Below, piece by piece: positions 8,228 through 16,706 of a stretch of DNA of 64,000 bases. Location of the stretch: positions 2,418,001-2,482,000 of the forward strand of contig NZ_CP019388.1 in the NCBI RefSeq assembly GCF_001971725.1, written 5' to 3'. The notes beneath the pieces are model-generated. The model saw only the letters and a list, made by a program, of their open reading frames with translations, did no database searches and was not told where the DNA came from. Positions within the stretch are counted from its first letter, which is position 1, and each line of letters opens with the position of its first letter. This DNA is from Winogradskyella sp. J14-2 (GTDB lineage Bacteria; Bacteroidota; Bacteroidia; Flavobacteriales; Flavobacteriaceae). The position numbers were made by a program, and so were the translations under genes.

Positions 8228-9667
8228 TTACATTAACGATGAGAACAGCCGAAAAACCTTTTCCATAAATTTAACGTAAACTGGTCTGTTGTTCCATTTT
8301 ACTATTTCAAGTTGTATAGATTCTTGTAAATCTTCATAAAACTGATTGGACAATTGTTGTGCAATTATAGTATCGTAAGTAATAGCATTGATTTCAAAAT
8401 TAAGATCAAAACTTCTAATATCTAAATTTGCGGTACCAACTACTGCGATTTCTTGATCGCACACTAAGGTTTTTGCATGTACAAAGCCTTTATTGTACTT
8501 ATATATTTTTACACCTACTTCTAATAATTCTTGATAAAATGATTGAGAGGTAACATTTACAATAAATGAATCTGAAATACCTGGCACCAATAATGTTACT
8601 TTTACACCACTTAGAGCTGCAATTTTTATGGCATTAATGAACGAACTGTTAGGTATAAAATAAGGCGTAGTAATTAAGAGTTCTTTTTTTGCTAGCAAAA
8701 TGGTTTGTACAAGAGAGTACATTATATTAGGATGGTCCGAATCTGGACCGCTAGCTACAATTTGTACGAGGTCGTTTCCATATTTTTTTTCTTCTTTAAC
8801 AATAGGGAAGTAGTCTTGGGAAAATGCTATATTTTGTTTTGAACAAAAATTCCAGTCTGTTAAAAAAGTAAATTGTAAGTTCAAAACGGAGGTGCCTACT
8901 ATTTTTAAATGTGTATCTCTCCAAAAGAGTTTGTTTTTTGACGTGTTTATGTATTTGTCAGAAACGTTTATGCCACCCACAAAGCCTGTTGTTCCATCAA
9001 TAACAATAATTTTTCTATGATTTCTGTAGTTAAGTCTATTGGCAAAATGGATGAAATTAATTTTGTAAAATGGGAAGGCTTCCACACCTGCTTTCTGTAG
9101 TTTTTTTACAAAATTAGAGCGTATATTTTTACTGCCTAGGTCATCATAAATAAATCTAACCTTCACACCTTCTTGGGCCTTGGCAATTAATAATTCTGCA
9201 ATCTCGTTTCCAATGGTATCATTTTCATATATATAATATTCTATATGAATATGGTGTTTTGCGGCTTTTAGACTATCAATTATTGCAGGAAATTTATTTT
9301 CGCCATTAATATAAAGTTGAACAGTATTATTATCTGAGCTAAAACTTTTGTCTTTAAGTAGGTTCAACATCGGATAAAAATTGCCCAACGTGTCCTTATG
9401 TTTTGCTAAGACCTTTTGAGAGTGTAACTGCTTTCTTTCGTTAATTTCAGGAAAGGCTTTTTCATCTATAAGAATCTTCTTTTGGTATAATTTTTTCTTT
9501 CTATAATTTAACCCTACGCTTAGATAAAAAATAATACCTACTACAGGAAATGAAATCACTAAAAGAAGGTAGGCAAGCCCTTTGCTTGGCGTAGTGGTAT
9601 TAATAATAATTCTAATGCAAACAATGAGCAGTATAAGAATGTAAATTATGAAAATGTATAAAGGCAA
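8228..9667 (-). CDS. cls: cardiolipin synthase (phospholipase D family)
   Basis: The product is 479 residues. It joins two phosphatidylglycerol molecules, or a related pair, into cardiolipin at the inner membrane. Two N-terminal membrane segments (about residues 2-20 and 33-53) precede two PLD half-sites: NHRKIIVIDGTTGFVGGIN and VHAKTLVCDQEIAVVGTANLD, the HxKxxxxD motifs with the following GG/GT. The length is standard for bacterial ClsA. The start is TTG at 9667, giving MPLYIFIIYILIL; no ATG lies in frame upstream before the next stop. It is the last gene of the long minus-strand run, convergent with the STAS-like gene. Confidence 0.92.
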   Translation of the reverse strand: MPLYIFIIYILILLIVCIRIIINTTTPSKGLAYLLLVISFPVVGIIFYLSVGLNYRKKKLYQKKILIDEKAFPEINERKQLHSQKVLAKHKDTLGNFYPMLNLLKDKSFSSDNNTVQLYINGENKFPAIIDSLKAAKHHIHIEYYIYENDTIGNEIAELLIAKAQEGVKVRFIYDDLGSKNIRSNFVKKLQKAGVEAFPFYKINFIHFANRLNYRNHRKIIVIDGTTGFVGGINVSDKYINTSKNKLFWRDTHLKIVGTSVLNLQFTFLTDWNFCSKQNIAFSQDYFPIVKEEKKYGNDLVQIVASGPDSDHPNIMYSLVQTILLAKKELLITTPYFIPNSSFINAIKIAALSGVKVTLLVPGISDSFIVNVTSQSFYQELLEVGVKIYKYNKGFVHAKTLVCDQEIAVVGTANLDIRSFDLNFEINAITYDTIIAQQLSNQFYEDLQESIQLEIVKWNNRPVYVKFMEKVFRLFSSLM

Positions 9668-9844
9668 ATGTTCTTTAATTTTAGTGAGGCTGAATTCTAA
9701 GTTAAAAAGAGAATGTTTTATCTCTATTAATTTATTTCAGATTCTATTTATAGTTGAAAATTATCTGATAGGATTCTTAAACAAGCATAGAGTGACAGTT
9801 TTTTTAGCCTTTTCAGACAGCCTTTTTATGTGTAACTTATAAAT

Positions 9845-10477
9845 TTAATGCAGCTCTTTTTTAATAGCTGCTTCTATTTCATCTAGTTTTAACTTTACTT
9901 CAGCAGAAACTTTATTCCAATTTTTATGAAGGCTTTTCATTTTAAATGCTAAGTAAGTATTAAATATACCACTAAATAAAAATCCCATGCCTGTCCATAG
10001 TACAAGCGTCATTCCTGCTAATGCAGGATTTCCAATTAAGATAAAAGAAAACACCATTCCTAAAGCTCCAATTATCATTAAGTTTTTCCATTCGCTTAGG
10101 CCATAATGTTTTAAATCCATAGAGGTGCCAAGAGCCCAAAATGAACGAAACAATATAGCGAAACCAACATAAAGCGATAAGCTTAATATTGAAACTGCAG
10201 GATTTGAAAGCAGCATAATTCCTATTACACTGTTTATAACACCCAAAAATAGAGTCCAGTTCCAATTTTCAATTTCTTTACGATTCATAATTGAAAAGAG
10301 TATTTCTAAAACGCCATTAAACAGAAAGGAAATACTAAAAATGATACTTAAAGCCAAAAACGAATTTTCTGGATTTATAAGCGTCCAAATTCCTGTGATA
10401 ATCAATGAAATACCAATAATAAGTACGAGATACCAGTATTTAACGGATTCTTTTACTTTTTTAAAAAATAGATTCAT
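9845..10477 (-). CDS. HdeD-like DUF308 membrane protein
   Basis: The product is 210 residues. Six hydrophobic helices are visible in three similar pairs with small loops, the hallmark of DUF308/HdeD (for example YLVLIIGISLIITGIWTLIN and NWTLFLGVINSVIGIMLL). After the last helix comes an amphipathic, charged C-terminal helix (KLKLDEIEAAIKKELH). HdeD of E. coli is linked to acid resistance at high cell density; the biochemical role is not known. It is followed by cls on the same strand, and the pair may serve membrane stress. Confidence 0.82.
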   Translation of the reverse strand: MNLFFKKVKESVKYWYLVLIIGISLIITGIWTLINPENSFLALSIIFSISFLFNGVLEILFSIMNRKEIENWNWTLFLGVINSVIGIMLLSNPAVSILSLSLYVGFAILFRSFWALGTSMDLKHYGLSEWKNLMIIGALGMVFSFILIGNPALAGMTLVLWTGMGFLFSGIFNTYLAFKMKSLHKNWNKVSAEVKLKLDEIEAAIKKELH

Positions 10478-10516
10478 GGTTTGTGTGCAAGTTTAATTGT
10501 TCTATGGTTTGGTGAC

Positions 10517-11539
10517 TTACTTTTCAAAAGGAAAAATAATGTTCCAGTCGTTTTTCATATTGGCAATGGTCCAATTTTTTGCCATGGCTTCGTCAAGTCC
10601 TTTGTTAAGTTCACCAATTGGTGAATCCCTATCGTAAGCCCATTCTCTTGTTTCATCTGTATGGTGTACATATAACTTAAGACTTGGATGGGTGTTAGCA
10701 TCTGTATAGTGTAACATTTCTAAATCACCATCAGAATTTCCAGCCGCAAAAATGGGTTTTTTACCAATATGTCTATAAATTCCAATAGGTTTACCATCGC
10801 CTCTATCTGCTAATACCACACCAGGTAACCTTATCACAGAGGCTTTGCCATCTGTATTGTCATATTCAGCTTCAACTGTGCTACCAACAATACGGTGTGA
10901 AGGAATGCCATATGTTTCTGTTGCCCACGCGCGCATAAAATCAATATCCCCACCCGAAACGATAAAGTTTGTAAAGCCATTGGCTTCTAAATAGGTCATC
11001 AATTCAAGCATGGGTTGATAAACAACAGCATTATAGGGTTGATTAAAACGAGGGTGTTTTGCAGTGGCCATCCAAGTCTTTACGGCTGACTTAAAATCTT
11101 CCGCATCGATATTGGCATGACTCGCCATGGCTATTTTAAGAAGGCCTTCTTTTCCAGATTTTAAAACGCCCTCCATATCATCTTCTAAAACCGATTTAAA
11201 AGGTTCGGTAGTTTTCCATTCGGGATGCTCTGGTGCCAATACCTTAATTTGGTCTAATGCAAAAAATAACTGAAAATAAATAGGCTGTTCTGCCCAAAGC
11301 GTTCCATCATTGTCAAAAGTGGCAATACGGTCTTCTACAGGTACAAAGTCTTGCGTACCTTCGGTTGTTACTTTTTTCACAAAGGCTATAATCTCATCTT
11401 TTGTTTTACCGTCATTCCATGAAGGTAATGGATCTGAGATGCTGCTAGTTTCTTGTTCGGTAGTTGTAGTAGTGTTGTCTTGCTTACAACTATAGGTAAG
11501 AACAAACAAGCTTACTAATACGATAATTTGTTTTTTCAT
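10517..11539 (-). CDS. HAD-superfamily phosphatase, exported lipoprotein
   Basis: The product is 340 residues from the ATG at 11539. That start gives a lipoprotein signal (MKKQIIVLVSLFVLTYSC, Cys 18); a frame extension to 11557 adds MIKIIK and is less likely. HAD motif I is ATFDNDGTLWAEQPI with the two catalytic Asp residues. Motif II is FIVSGGD, motif III has a Lys in the KPIGIYRHIGKKP region, and motif IV is FAAGNSDGDLEML. The cap segment lies between motifs I and II. This arrangement is like phosphoserine-phosphatase-type, nonspecific acid phosphatases. The substrate is unknown. As a lipoprotein it acts outside the cytoplasm, perhaps freeing phosphate from nutrients taken in through neighbouring porins. 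Confidence 0.82.
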   Translation of the reverse strand: MKKQIIVLVSLFVLTYSCKQDNTTTTTEQETSSISDPLPSWNDGKTKDEIIAFVKKVTTEGTQDFVPVEDRIATFDNDGTLWAEQPIYFQLFFALDQIKVLAPEHPEWKTTEPFKSVLEDDMEGVLKSGKEGLLKIAMASHANIDAEDFKSAVKTWMATAKHPRFNQPYNAVVYQPMLELMTYLEANGFTNFIVSGGDIDFMRAWATETYGIPSHRIVGSTVEAEYDNTDGKASVIRLPGVVLADRGDGKPIGIYRHIGKKPIFAAGNSDGDLEMLHYTDANTHPSLKLYVHHTDETREWAYDRDSPIGELNKGLDEAMAKNWTIANMKNDWNIIFPFEK

Positions 11540-11614
11540 TTTTATAATTTTTATCATTGTTTTCTATAATTAGTATTTTTTAATGGTCTTTTGAATTAAG
11601 TACCGTTGGTGTTT

Positions 11615-12673
11615 CTAATACACTAATTCAAAATTGTTTATCCGAAGCTCGCTGCCTATGGCACCAGTGAAAAAATCGCCCAAAGCGCTAGAGGAAAACA
11701 CCACTGTAATGTGTGTTGGTGTATCTTCGGCATTGCCCCAAACCTCATCATCCCTAATATTAGCATATTCAAATTGAGGTAAGGATGAATCTAGTTGTCC
11801 ATAAATAATATCTACCTCTAAGTTTGTAAATGTATCTACCTGCGTGTCGCTTCTAAACCAACCTGTGCCTATTCTTTCAATAACGTCTCCTTCTCTTTTT
11901 TCCAACAACACATAAATATCGCATTGGTCTGAGCCAGGAATTACGTTTCCGTCTTCATCTTCATAAGACTCGCCAGGTATATAAGTGTAGTCTAAACGAA
12001 AGGCATTTGGTTTTCCCGAGAACGGTGTGCCAAAATCAATATTACTTCTTGGATCTGCAGGATTAGGAAAACCATCTGTAAATTTTCCAGTAAATAAGGT
12101 GGCAGCTGCCATTCTTACTAAAAGTGGTGCCGCAACACTGGTTAGATTAACAGCAAAGTCACCATTTCCTAAATCCTCTGGATTGGTATTTGCGTCGCCA
12201 GCAATGGCTAAAGCTCTATTGGCAGTGCCCCAAACCGTTGTGTCCTCACTTTCTCCTGGTTGTTGGTAATCGCTAACTGGATACCAAAGATCGAAATTGC
12301 TGTTTGGTAACTGTGGATTTGGCAAGGTAGAAACCACTGTAACCGTCCAAATGGCAGTAGTGTTGTCTTCTGCAGTTACCGTATACAGTACTGGATTTGT
12401 AAAATCTTGTGGTTCGCTAGGTAATGGTGAAATAGTAGCGAGGTTTGATATTTCTATGTTAGAAGGTACTATGTTTTCTAAATTTACACCCTCACCAATG
12501 GGAATCTCTATTAACAGTTCCTCTGCATTTATAGTAGTTGTACCATCTTGCATAGGTAGTTGAAAAGCGGTAATGGCTTTAAATGAAGACAAACCGAATT
12601 TATCCTCCTCTATGCATGAATGAAGTGTTGCTAAACTTAGAACCAGGCAGATTATAAATTTTATATGTTTCAT
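11615..12673 (-). CDS. PCMD-domain lipoprotein (putative carbohydrate metabolism domain)
   Basis: The product is 352 residues. The signal peptide ends in a lipobox (LATLHSC, Cys 20) followed by IEEDKFG. A first Ig-like part (FQLPMQDGTTTINAEELLIEIPIGEGV with VTAEDNTTAIWTVTV) is the usual N-terminal beta-sandwich. The second half starts at LPNSNFDLWYPV and includes RLDYTYIPGESYED, DIYVLLEKREG and THITVVFSSSALGDFFTGAIGSELRINNFELVY, which is the PCMD (PF13201-like) module. PCMD proteins are surface or periplasmic lipoproteins thought to bind or process glycans, without proven activity. It lies 10 bases downstream of an outer-membrane barrel gene, so the two are probably coexpressed. Confidence 0.8.
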   Translation of the reverse strand: MKHIKFIICLVLSLATLHSCIEEDKFGLSSFKAITAFQLPMQDGTTTINAEELLIEIPIGEGVNLENIVPSNIEISNLATISPLPSEPQDFTNPVLYTVTAEDNTTAIWTVTVVSTLPNPQLPNSNFDLWYPVSDYQQPGESEDTTVWGTANRALAIAGDANTNPEDLGNGDFAVNLTSVAAPLLVRMAAATLFTGKFTDGFPNPADPRSNIDFGTPFSGKPNAFRLDYTYIPGESYEDEDGNVIPGSDQCDIYVLLEKREGDVIERIGTGWFRSDTQVDTFTNLEVDIIYGQLDSSLPQFEYANIRDDEVWGNAEDTPTHITVVFSSSALGDFFTGAIGSELRINNFELVY

Positions 12674-12682
12674 ATCTAAAAG

Positions 12683-13411
12683 CTATTTAAAGTAATAGGC
12701 GACTCCTAAACTTAATTCTAAAAGGTTGAGCTTTAAATCTATATTAGTGGTTTGAACTTTTTCTTGGGCATCGACATCGTTGTTCACTGTTTTTTCATCA
12801 AGTCTTGCGGAAAAACCAGCAACACCTACCGTTGTTTCTAATGCCCAATTTCGATTAAAAAATAGTACAAGGCCTGGATTTATACCCAATTGAAAATCTA
12901 TAAAGTCAGTTTCTATTTTATTGACGTCGTTCATCATAAAATCGCGTTGTAAAGATTCTCCAAACGTGAAACCTAGTTGCGTTTGAACTATAATTTGAAG
13001 TCTTCCTGCCCCAATTGGTATATACTGTCTAAGGTTGGGTAAGAATGAAAAGCTTTGTTCCAACAAGTTAGACTGCACCTCCATGTCGTCTTGATCTAAA
13101 AATGTAATGACCTCCTTTGCCCTACCATATCCAGCCGAAAACCCTAAGGTTAGGTTGTCTTTTATGGCAAAACCTGCATTGGCTGTTATTGTATAATCGT
13201 ATTTGTTCTGGTCTATAACCTGTCTTATCAGCTGGTTTTCGTTCTCTGCATTTCTTTGATCTAGGGAAAAATTCAAGGAACTGTAAAATCTCCCTTTATT
13301 AATTTTATAGTCAATTTCATTAAGACTAATATTATCTTGGCAATACGCCTTTGCACTAAATAGTATTGGTATGAGGTAGTACGTTAAGTTTAGTTTATAC
13401 TTTTTGGTCAT
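12683..13411 (-). CDS. outer membrane beta-barrel protein of unknown function
   Basis: The product is 242 residues. A signal peptide (YYLIPILFSAKAYCQ) precedes about ten alternating hydrophobic/polar strands joined by short turns, for example YTITANAGFAIKDNLTLGFSAGYG and WALETTVGVAGFSARL, ending with LNLLELSLGVAYYFK. This is a typical small outer-membrane barrel (OmpA/OmpW size). The function cannot be assigned. It sits just upstream of the PCMD lipoprotein and downstream of a PsiE-like gene, all on the minus strand. Confidence 0.75.
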   Translation of the reverse strand: MTKKYKLNLTYYLIPILFSAKAYCQDNISLNEIDYKINKGRFYSSLNFSLDQRNAENENQLIRQVIDQNKYDYTITANAGFAIKDNLTLGFSAGYGRAKEVITFLDQDDMEVQSNLLEQSFSFLPNLRQYIPIGAGRLQIIVQTQLGFTFGESLQRDFMMNDVNKIETDFIDFQLGINPGLVLFFNRNWALETTVGVAGFSARLDEKTVNNDVDAQEKVQTTNIDLKLNLLELSLGVAYYFK

Positions 13412-13450
13412 AATATACCTTTGAGTTCTATAATTTGTTTCTTTTTATAT

Positions 13451-13882
13451 CTAATCATTTGATGTTTTTCTTATTAGATAATAACTCCCTGCCAATGCTA
13501 TCAGAAGCACACCAATCCCTATGTATGAAATTGGATCTAAATGCAAATCTAAATCGATGATATGTCTTGCGAGACCTATCAATGCTACTAATAAAACAAC
13601 CTCAGCTTTTACAGTATTCTCTTTAAGATAGATTTTTACAGTATGTAGTAATTCAATACCGATTAAGACCAACATAAAACCACCAAAAATGGTATGCAGA
13701 TAGATTAAAATATTGTTTTCTTGTGTAATATTTGTATTTAATGTGTAGGTAATACCATCATAGAGTAGAATAAGAAAAACAACAGTAGAATATATGACTA
13801 CGGTTAATAATGCAAATAAGAGTACAATTATTATAACGCGCTCTATGCTTGCTACGATATTTAATATTTTCGAGTTTTTCAT
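13451..13882 (-). CDS. PsiE-like phosphate-starvation-inducible membrane protein
   Basis: The product is 143 residues with four membrane segments (about residues 12-36, 57-80, 92-108 and 113-135). The middle holds IFGGFMLVLIGIELLHTVKIYL and VEVVLLVALIGLARHIIDLDL-like sequence, the conserved PsiE signature (E-L-x-x-T and the ARHIID stretch). PsiE of E. coli is induced by phosphate starvation; the mechanism is unknown. Together with the phosphatase lipoprotein further down the run, it hints at a phosphate or stress context, which is inference only. Confidence 0.78.
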   Translation of the reverse strand: MKNSKILNIVASIERVIIIVLLFALLTVVIYSTVVFLILLYDGITYTLNTNITQENNILIYLHTIFGGFMLVLIGIELLHTVKIYLKENTVKAEVVLLVALIGLARHIIDLDLHLDPISYIGIGVLLIALAGSYYLIRKTSND

Positions 13883-13930
13883 TTTGTTTTTTCTGGTTGT
13901 TTTAATGCTAACTCACAAAAAAGATGCGTT

Positions 13931-15256
13931 TTATAAGAATATTCTCGAACGCAGACCAACAACAGGTATAAACGATGCATTGGGATTTAAAGCCGGATTA
14001 GCCACTAACTGAATATTTGGTGTCAGTTGCATTTGATGCGCTACTTGCCATCTGTAAAAGATTTCTGAAGTCCACTGATCGTCCAAACCAGGACCAAAAG
14101 TCGTTTCGTTTGGTTTTCCCCAATTTAGGCCAACACCCAAAACATGGCTTCCCATATAATAACCTACACCTGCGCTAACAGAGGCTTCGTAAAGACTGCC
14201 ACCATCTTTGGTCCAACCACCTCTTAAAAAAGGTTCGTATTTTCCTGCAAGCATTGTTGTACCACCAGCACTGATTCCCCAACCACTTGGTGAACCGTAA
14301 AAATTACTTTCATCAATTTGCCAAAGAGTAACGTGGAAATTGTTTACAAACGCCATTTCCTTACTTTTTACGATACCCAACTCAAAGGTTTTAAAGGTTT
14401 GAAAATCGCTAAAAAACGTATCAAAACCTTTAAAAATATCAGTTGCTCTTGCATTAGCGTCCGTAATACTGGCAATGGCATACACCTTGTCGGTTAACCA
14501 TGCGCTTAGCATTACACCAAGCGTACCATCTGGCAAACCACCAATAGTTGCAGAACCTACAGAGAAAGCTAAGTTGTTAAAGCTTTCCCACGGACTTGCC
14601 AATGCGTAAACGTCGGTCCAGTCCGAGCTATCTAAAAACCCTGCATAACCCACAACCCTTCCGTTTGCGAACGATTGTCTCCAATACAAGTTAGTAGTTC
14701 TAAAACCTTGGTCGCTATATAATGGGTGTAGCGATCCTGCATAACCAATTTCGAATCCTAATTGGGAAGGCGTTAATTCAGCATAACGATGTCTGTGTTC
14801 AATTTTGTAAACAATGCCACCAGTATCATTAGTGCCATGGCCTATAAGATCCCAACGGCCATAAAGTCTGGCAATACCACTTGCCGTGTGGTTGTTGTTG
14901 CCTAAACTTTCTGTAGCTCCCATGTAAAGCGAGTTATAATCGAATCCAATTTTAAAACCTGTTTTTTTATAAAAGGCTTCTTTAGCTTCAACCGCTTTAT
15001 CAATAAAATCCTTTTTAATGGTAGGATTCTTATCTTCAGCATCTGCTTTAAGCTGATTGTTAGCATCCGAAGGGCTCAATAACGACGGTCTTTGGGTTTT
15101 CGTAGTATCCTGCTGCGTTTCATTTTCTTGTTGTGCATGTAATGTGTCTGTGCTCAGAGAAAAAAAGACAAGCATTGAAAACGCTAGAAGTGAAAACGCA
15201 TACGATTTAGACTTTAATGGTTTCAAGATATTAGAAAAAAGTTGAAGCTTTAGCAT
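13931..15256 (-). CDS. OprB-type carbohydrate porin
   Basis: The product is 441 residues. An N-terminal signal region (YAFSLLAFSMLVFFSLSTDTLHAQ) is followed by a short linker and a porin barrel beginning KTGFKIGFDYNSLYMGATESLG. Features of the OprB family are visible: GIARLYGRWDLIGHG, TNLYWRQSFANGRVVGYAGFLDSSDW and VGYYMGSHVLGVGLNWGKP, ending RSRIFL. OprB porins let sugars and other small polar solutes diffuse through the outer membrane. A terminator-like hairpin separates it from the amidohydrolase pair upstream, so it may be transcribed partly on its own. Confidence 0.8.
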   Translation of the reverse strand: MLKLQLFSNILKPLKSKSYAFSLLAFSMLVFFSLSTDTLHAQQENETQQDTTKTQRPSLLSPSDANNQLKADAEDKNPTIKKDFIDKAVEAKEAFYKKTGFKIGFDYNSLYMGATESLGNNNHTASGIARLYGRWDLIGHGTNDTGGIVYKIEHRHRYAELTPSQLGFEIGYAGSLHPLYSDQGFRTTNLYWRQSFANGRVVGYAGFLDSSDWTDVYALASPWESFNNLAFSVGSATIGGLPDGTLGVMLSAWLTDKVYAIASITDANARATDIFKGFDTFFSDFQTFKTFELGIVKSKEMAFVNNFHVTLWQIDESNFYGSPSGWGISAGGTTMLAGKYEPFLRGGWTKDGGSLYEASVSAGVGYYMGSHVLGVGLNWGKPNETTFGPGLDDQWTSEIFYRWQVAHQMQLTPNIQLVANPALNPNASFIPVVGLRSRIFL

Positions 15257-15274
15257 AACATTTTAGGTTTAAAA

Positions 15275-15319
15275 AACAATAAAAACAGATTACAAGCCTA
15301 TTGGCTTTGTAACCTGTTT
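15275..15319 (-). terminator. intrinsic terminator downstream of the tandem amidohydrolases
   Basis: On the minus strand AAACAGGTTACAAAGCC folds onto GGCTTGTAATCTGTTT over a short loop (one mismatch, one bulge), followed by TTTATTGTTTTTT. It would end or weaken transcripts from the amidohydrolase genes before the porin gene. Confidence 0.6.
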
Positions 15320-15329
15320 AAAGTTAGAA

Positions 15330-16682
15330 TTACTTCAAAGTATTCTTATACACTTTTCCGTCTTTCATTATAAGTTTGATGTTCTTTTCAGGATCTGTCA
15401 ATAACGTAAGATCTTTCAGCGGATTTCCGTCAACTACCACGATATCTGCATAAGCACCTTCTTTTACAACACCTAAAGCGCCTTCTTGGTATGGGTGACG
15501 CTTGCCACTGCGCTCTAAAAGTTCAGCATTTAATGATGTGGCTTGTACTAAAATTTCGTAAGGTGTATAGTATTTTAAACGTGCTATAAACTCTTGTGGT
15601 TGGTAGGTGTTCATGTCTAATCCACCAACTAAATCGGTACCAAAGGCCATTTTTACACCTACTTTTTTGGCTAATCTGTAACCATTATCAGCACCTTCTT
15701 TTGCCTGTAAATATTTAGGTGCCGCAACTTCGTTCATACCAGCTTCTTCTGGTGTAGAGCTAAATGCCATAAACTGCGTTGAAAAGAATACATCTTTTTC
15801 TTTCATTAATTGGAAAGCTTCCTCTGAGGCGAACAAGCCATGTTCAACACTTCTAACACCCGCATTAATGGCGTTCATCACCGACTCGGACGTGTAGGCG
15901 TGTATAGTAGCATACGTGCCCCATTTTTCAGCTTCCTTAACAATGGCTTTTAACTCTTCAATGGTGTATTCCGTAACATCTAAGGGGTCATGAGCGCCTA
16001 AAATACTGCCACTTCCCATGATTTTAATTAGAGATGCACCAGAGCGAAGGGTTTCCCTGGTTGCTTTTTGTACTTCGGCAATACCATCGGCAATGGTGGT
16101 CCAGCCTCTGATATATGCAGGATCGATTTGACCTGCAAAATACTGTGACCAATTAATTTGTCGCGCATTAAAATCACCATGACCAGCAGATTGGGAAATC
16201 ATTTTACCTGCAGCAAGAATACGAGGGCCAATAACAGCTCCTTCATCAATAGCCATTCGTAAACCAATGGTTGGGCCACCAGTATCGCGAACCGTTGTAA
16301 AACCGCGCATCAACATCTGTGTGGCATTGGTTGCTGCTTTTGCGCCCATGTAGCCTTCTGGTGAACTGTAAATAAGATAATCTACCTCACTGTGCAACGC
16401 TAAGTGCGTATGTGCATCTATAAAGCCTGGAAGTAGTGTTTTTCCGGTGACATCAATAACTTCTGCACCTTTTGGTGCCTTTAGGTTTTTACCGATTTGC
16501 TTAACCAAATTATTTTCGATTAAGATGTCGGTATCTTCCATTAATTTCTCGTTAATACCATCAAAAACTGTAGCATTAGTGATGAGTATATAGGACATTT
16601 TTTCTTTGTCTTGCCCAAAACTATTAAGACTAACAGCTAAAAGAAGTAATCCTAAAATAGCATGCTTCATTGTGTTTTTCAT
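15330..16682 (-). CDS. exported metal-dependent amidohydrolase (imidazolonepropionase-like), copy 1
   Basis: The product is 450 residues. A signal peptide (MKHAILGLLLLAVSLNSFGQ) shows export. The amidohydrolase superfamily core has metal site 1 IDAHTHLALHS (HxH), a Lys candidate for carboxylation in SLIKIMGSGS, metal His in YATIHAYTSES and SVEHGLFASEE, and the catalytic Asp in MAFGTDLVGG. The C-terminal beta part ends ADIVVVDGNPLKDLTLL...GKVYKN. Members of this clade include secreted Xaa-Pro/Xaa-Arg-type dipeptidases and other cyclic-amide hydrolases; the substrate here is unknown. It is very similar along its whole length to the next gene, so a tandem duplication is likely. The copies are 24 bases apart and surely cotranscribed. 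Confidence 0.86.
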   Translation of the reverse strand: MKNTMKHAILGLLLLAVSLNSFGQDKEKMSYILITNATVFDGINEKLMEDTDILIENNLVKQIGKNLKAPKGAEVIDVTGKTLLPGFIDAHTHLALHSEVDYLIYSSPEGYMGAKAATNATQMLMRGFTTVRDTGGPTIGLRMAIDEGAVIGPRILAAGKMISQSAGHGDFNARQINWSQYFAGQIDPAYIRGWTTIADGIAEVQKATRETLRSGASLIKIMGSGSILGAHDPLDVTEYTIEELKAIVKEAEKWGTYATIHAYTSESVMNAINAGVRSVEHGLFASEEAFQLMKEKDVFFSTQFMAFSSTPEEAGMNEVAAPKYLQAKEGADNGYRLAKKVGVKMAFGTDLVGGLDMNTYQPQEFIARLKYYTPYEILVQATSLNAELLERSGKRHPYQEGALGVVKEGAYADIVVVDGNPLKDLTLLTDPEKNIKLIMKDGKVYKNTLK

Positions 16683-16706
16683 AATAAAATATTTTAGATG
16701 AATTAA

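Noticed and set aside
9648..9842. Plus-strand frame of 64 codons between cls and the HdeD-like gene
   Set aside because: It overlaps the start of cls on the opposite strand and has no recognisable protein pattern or promoter.
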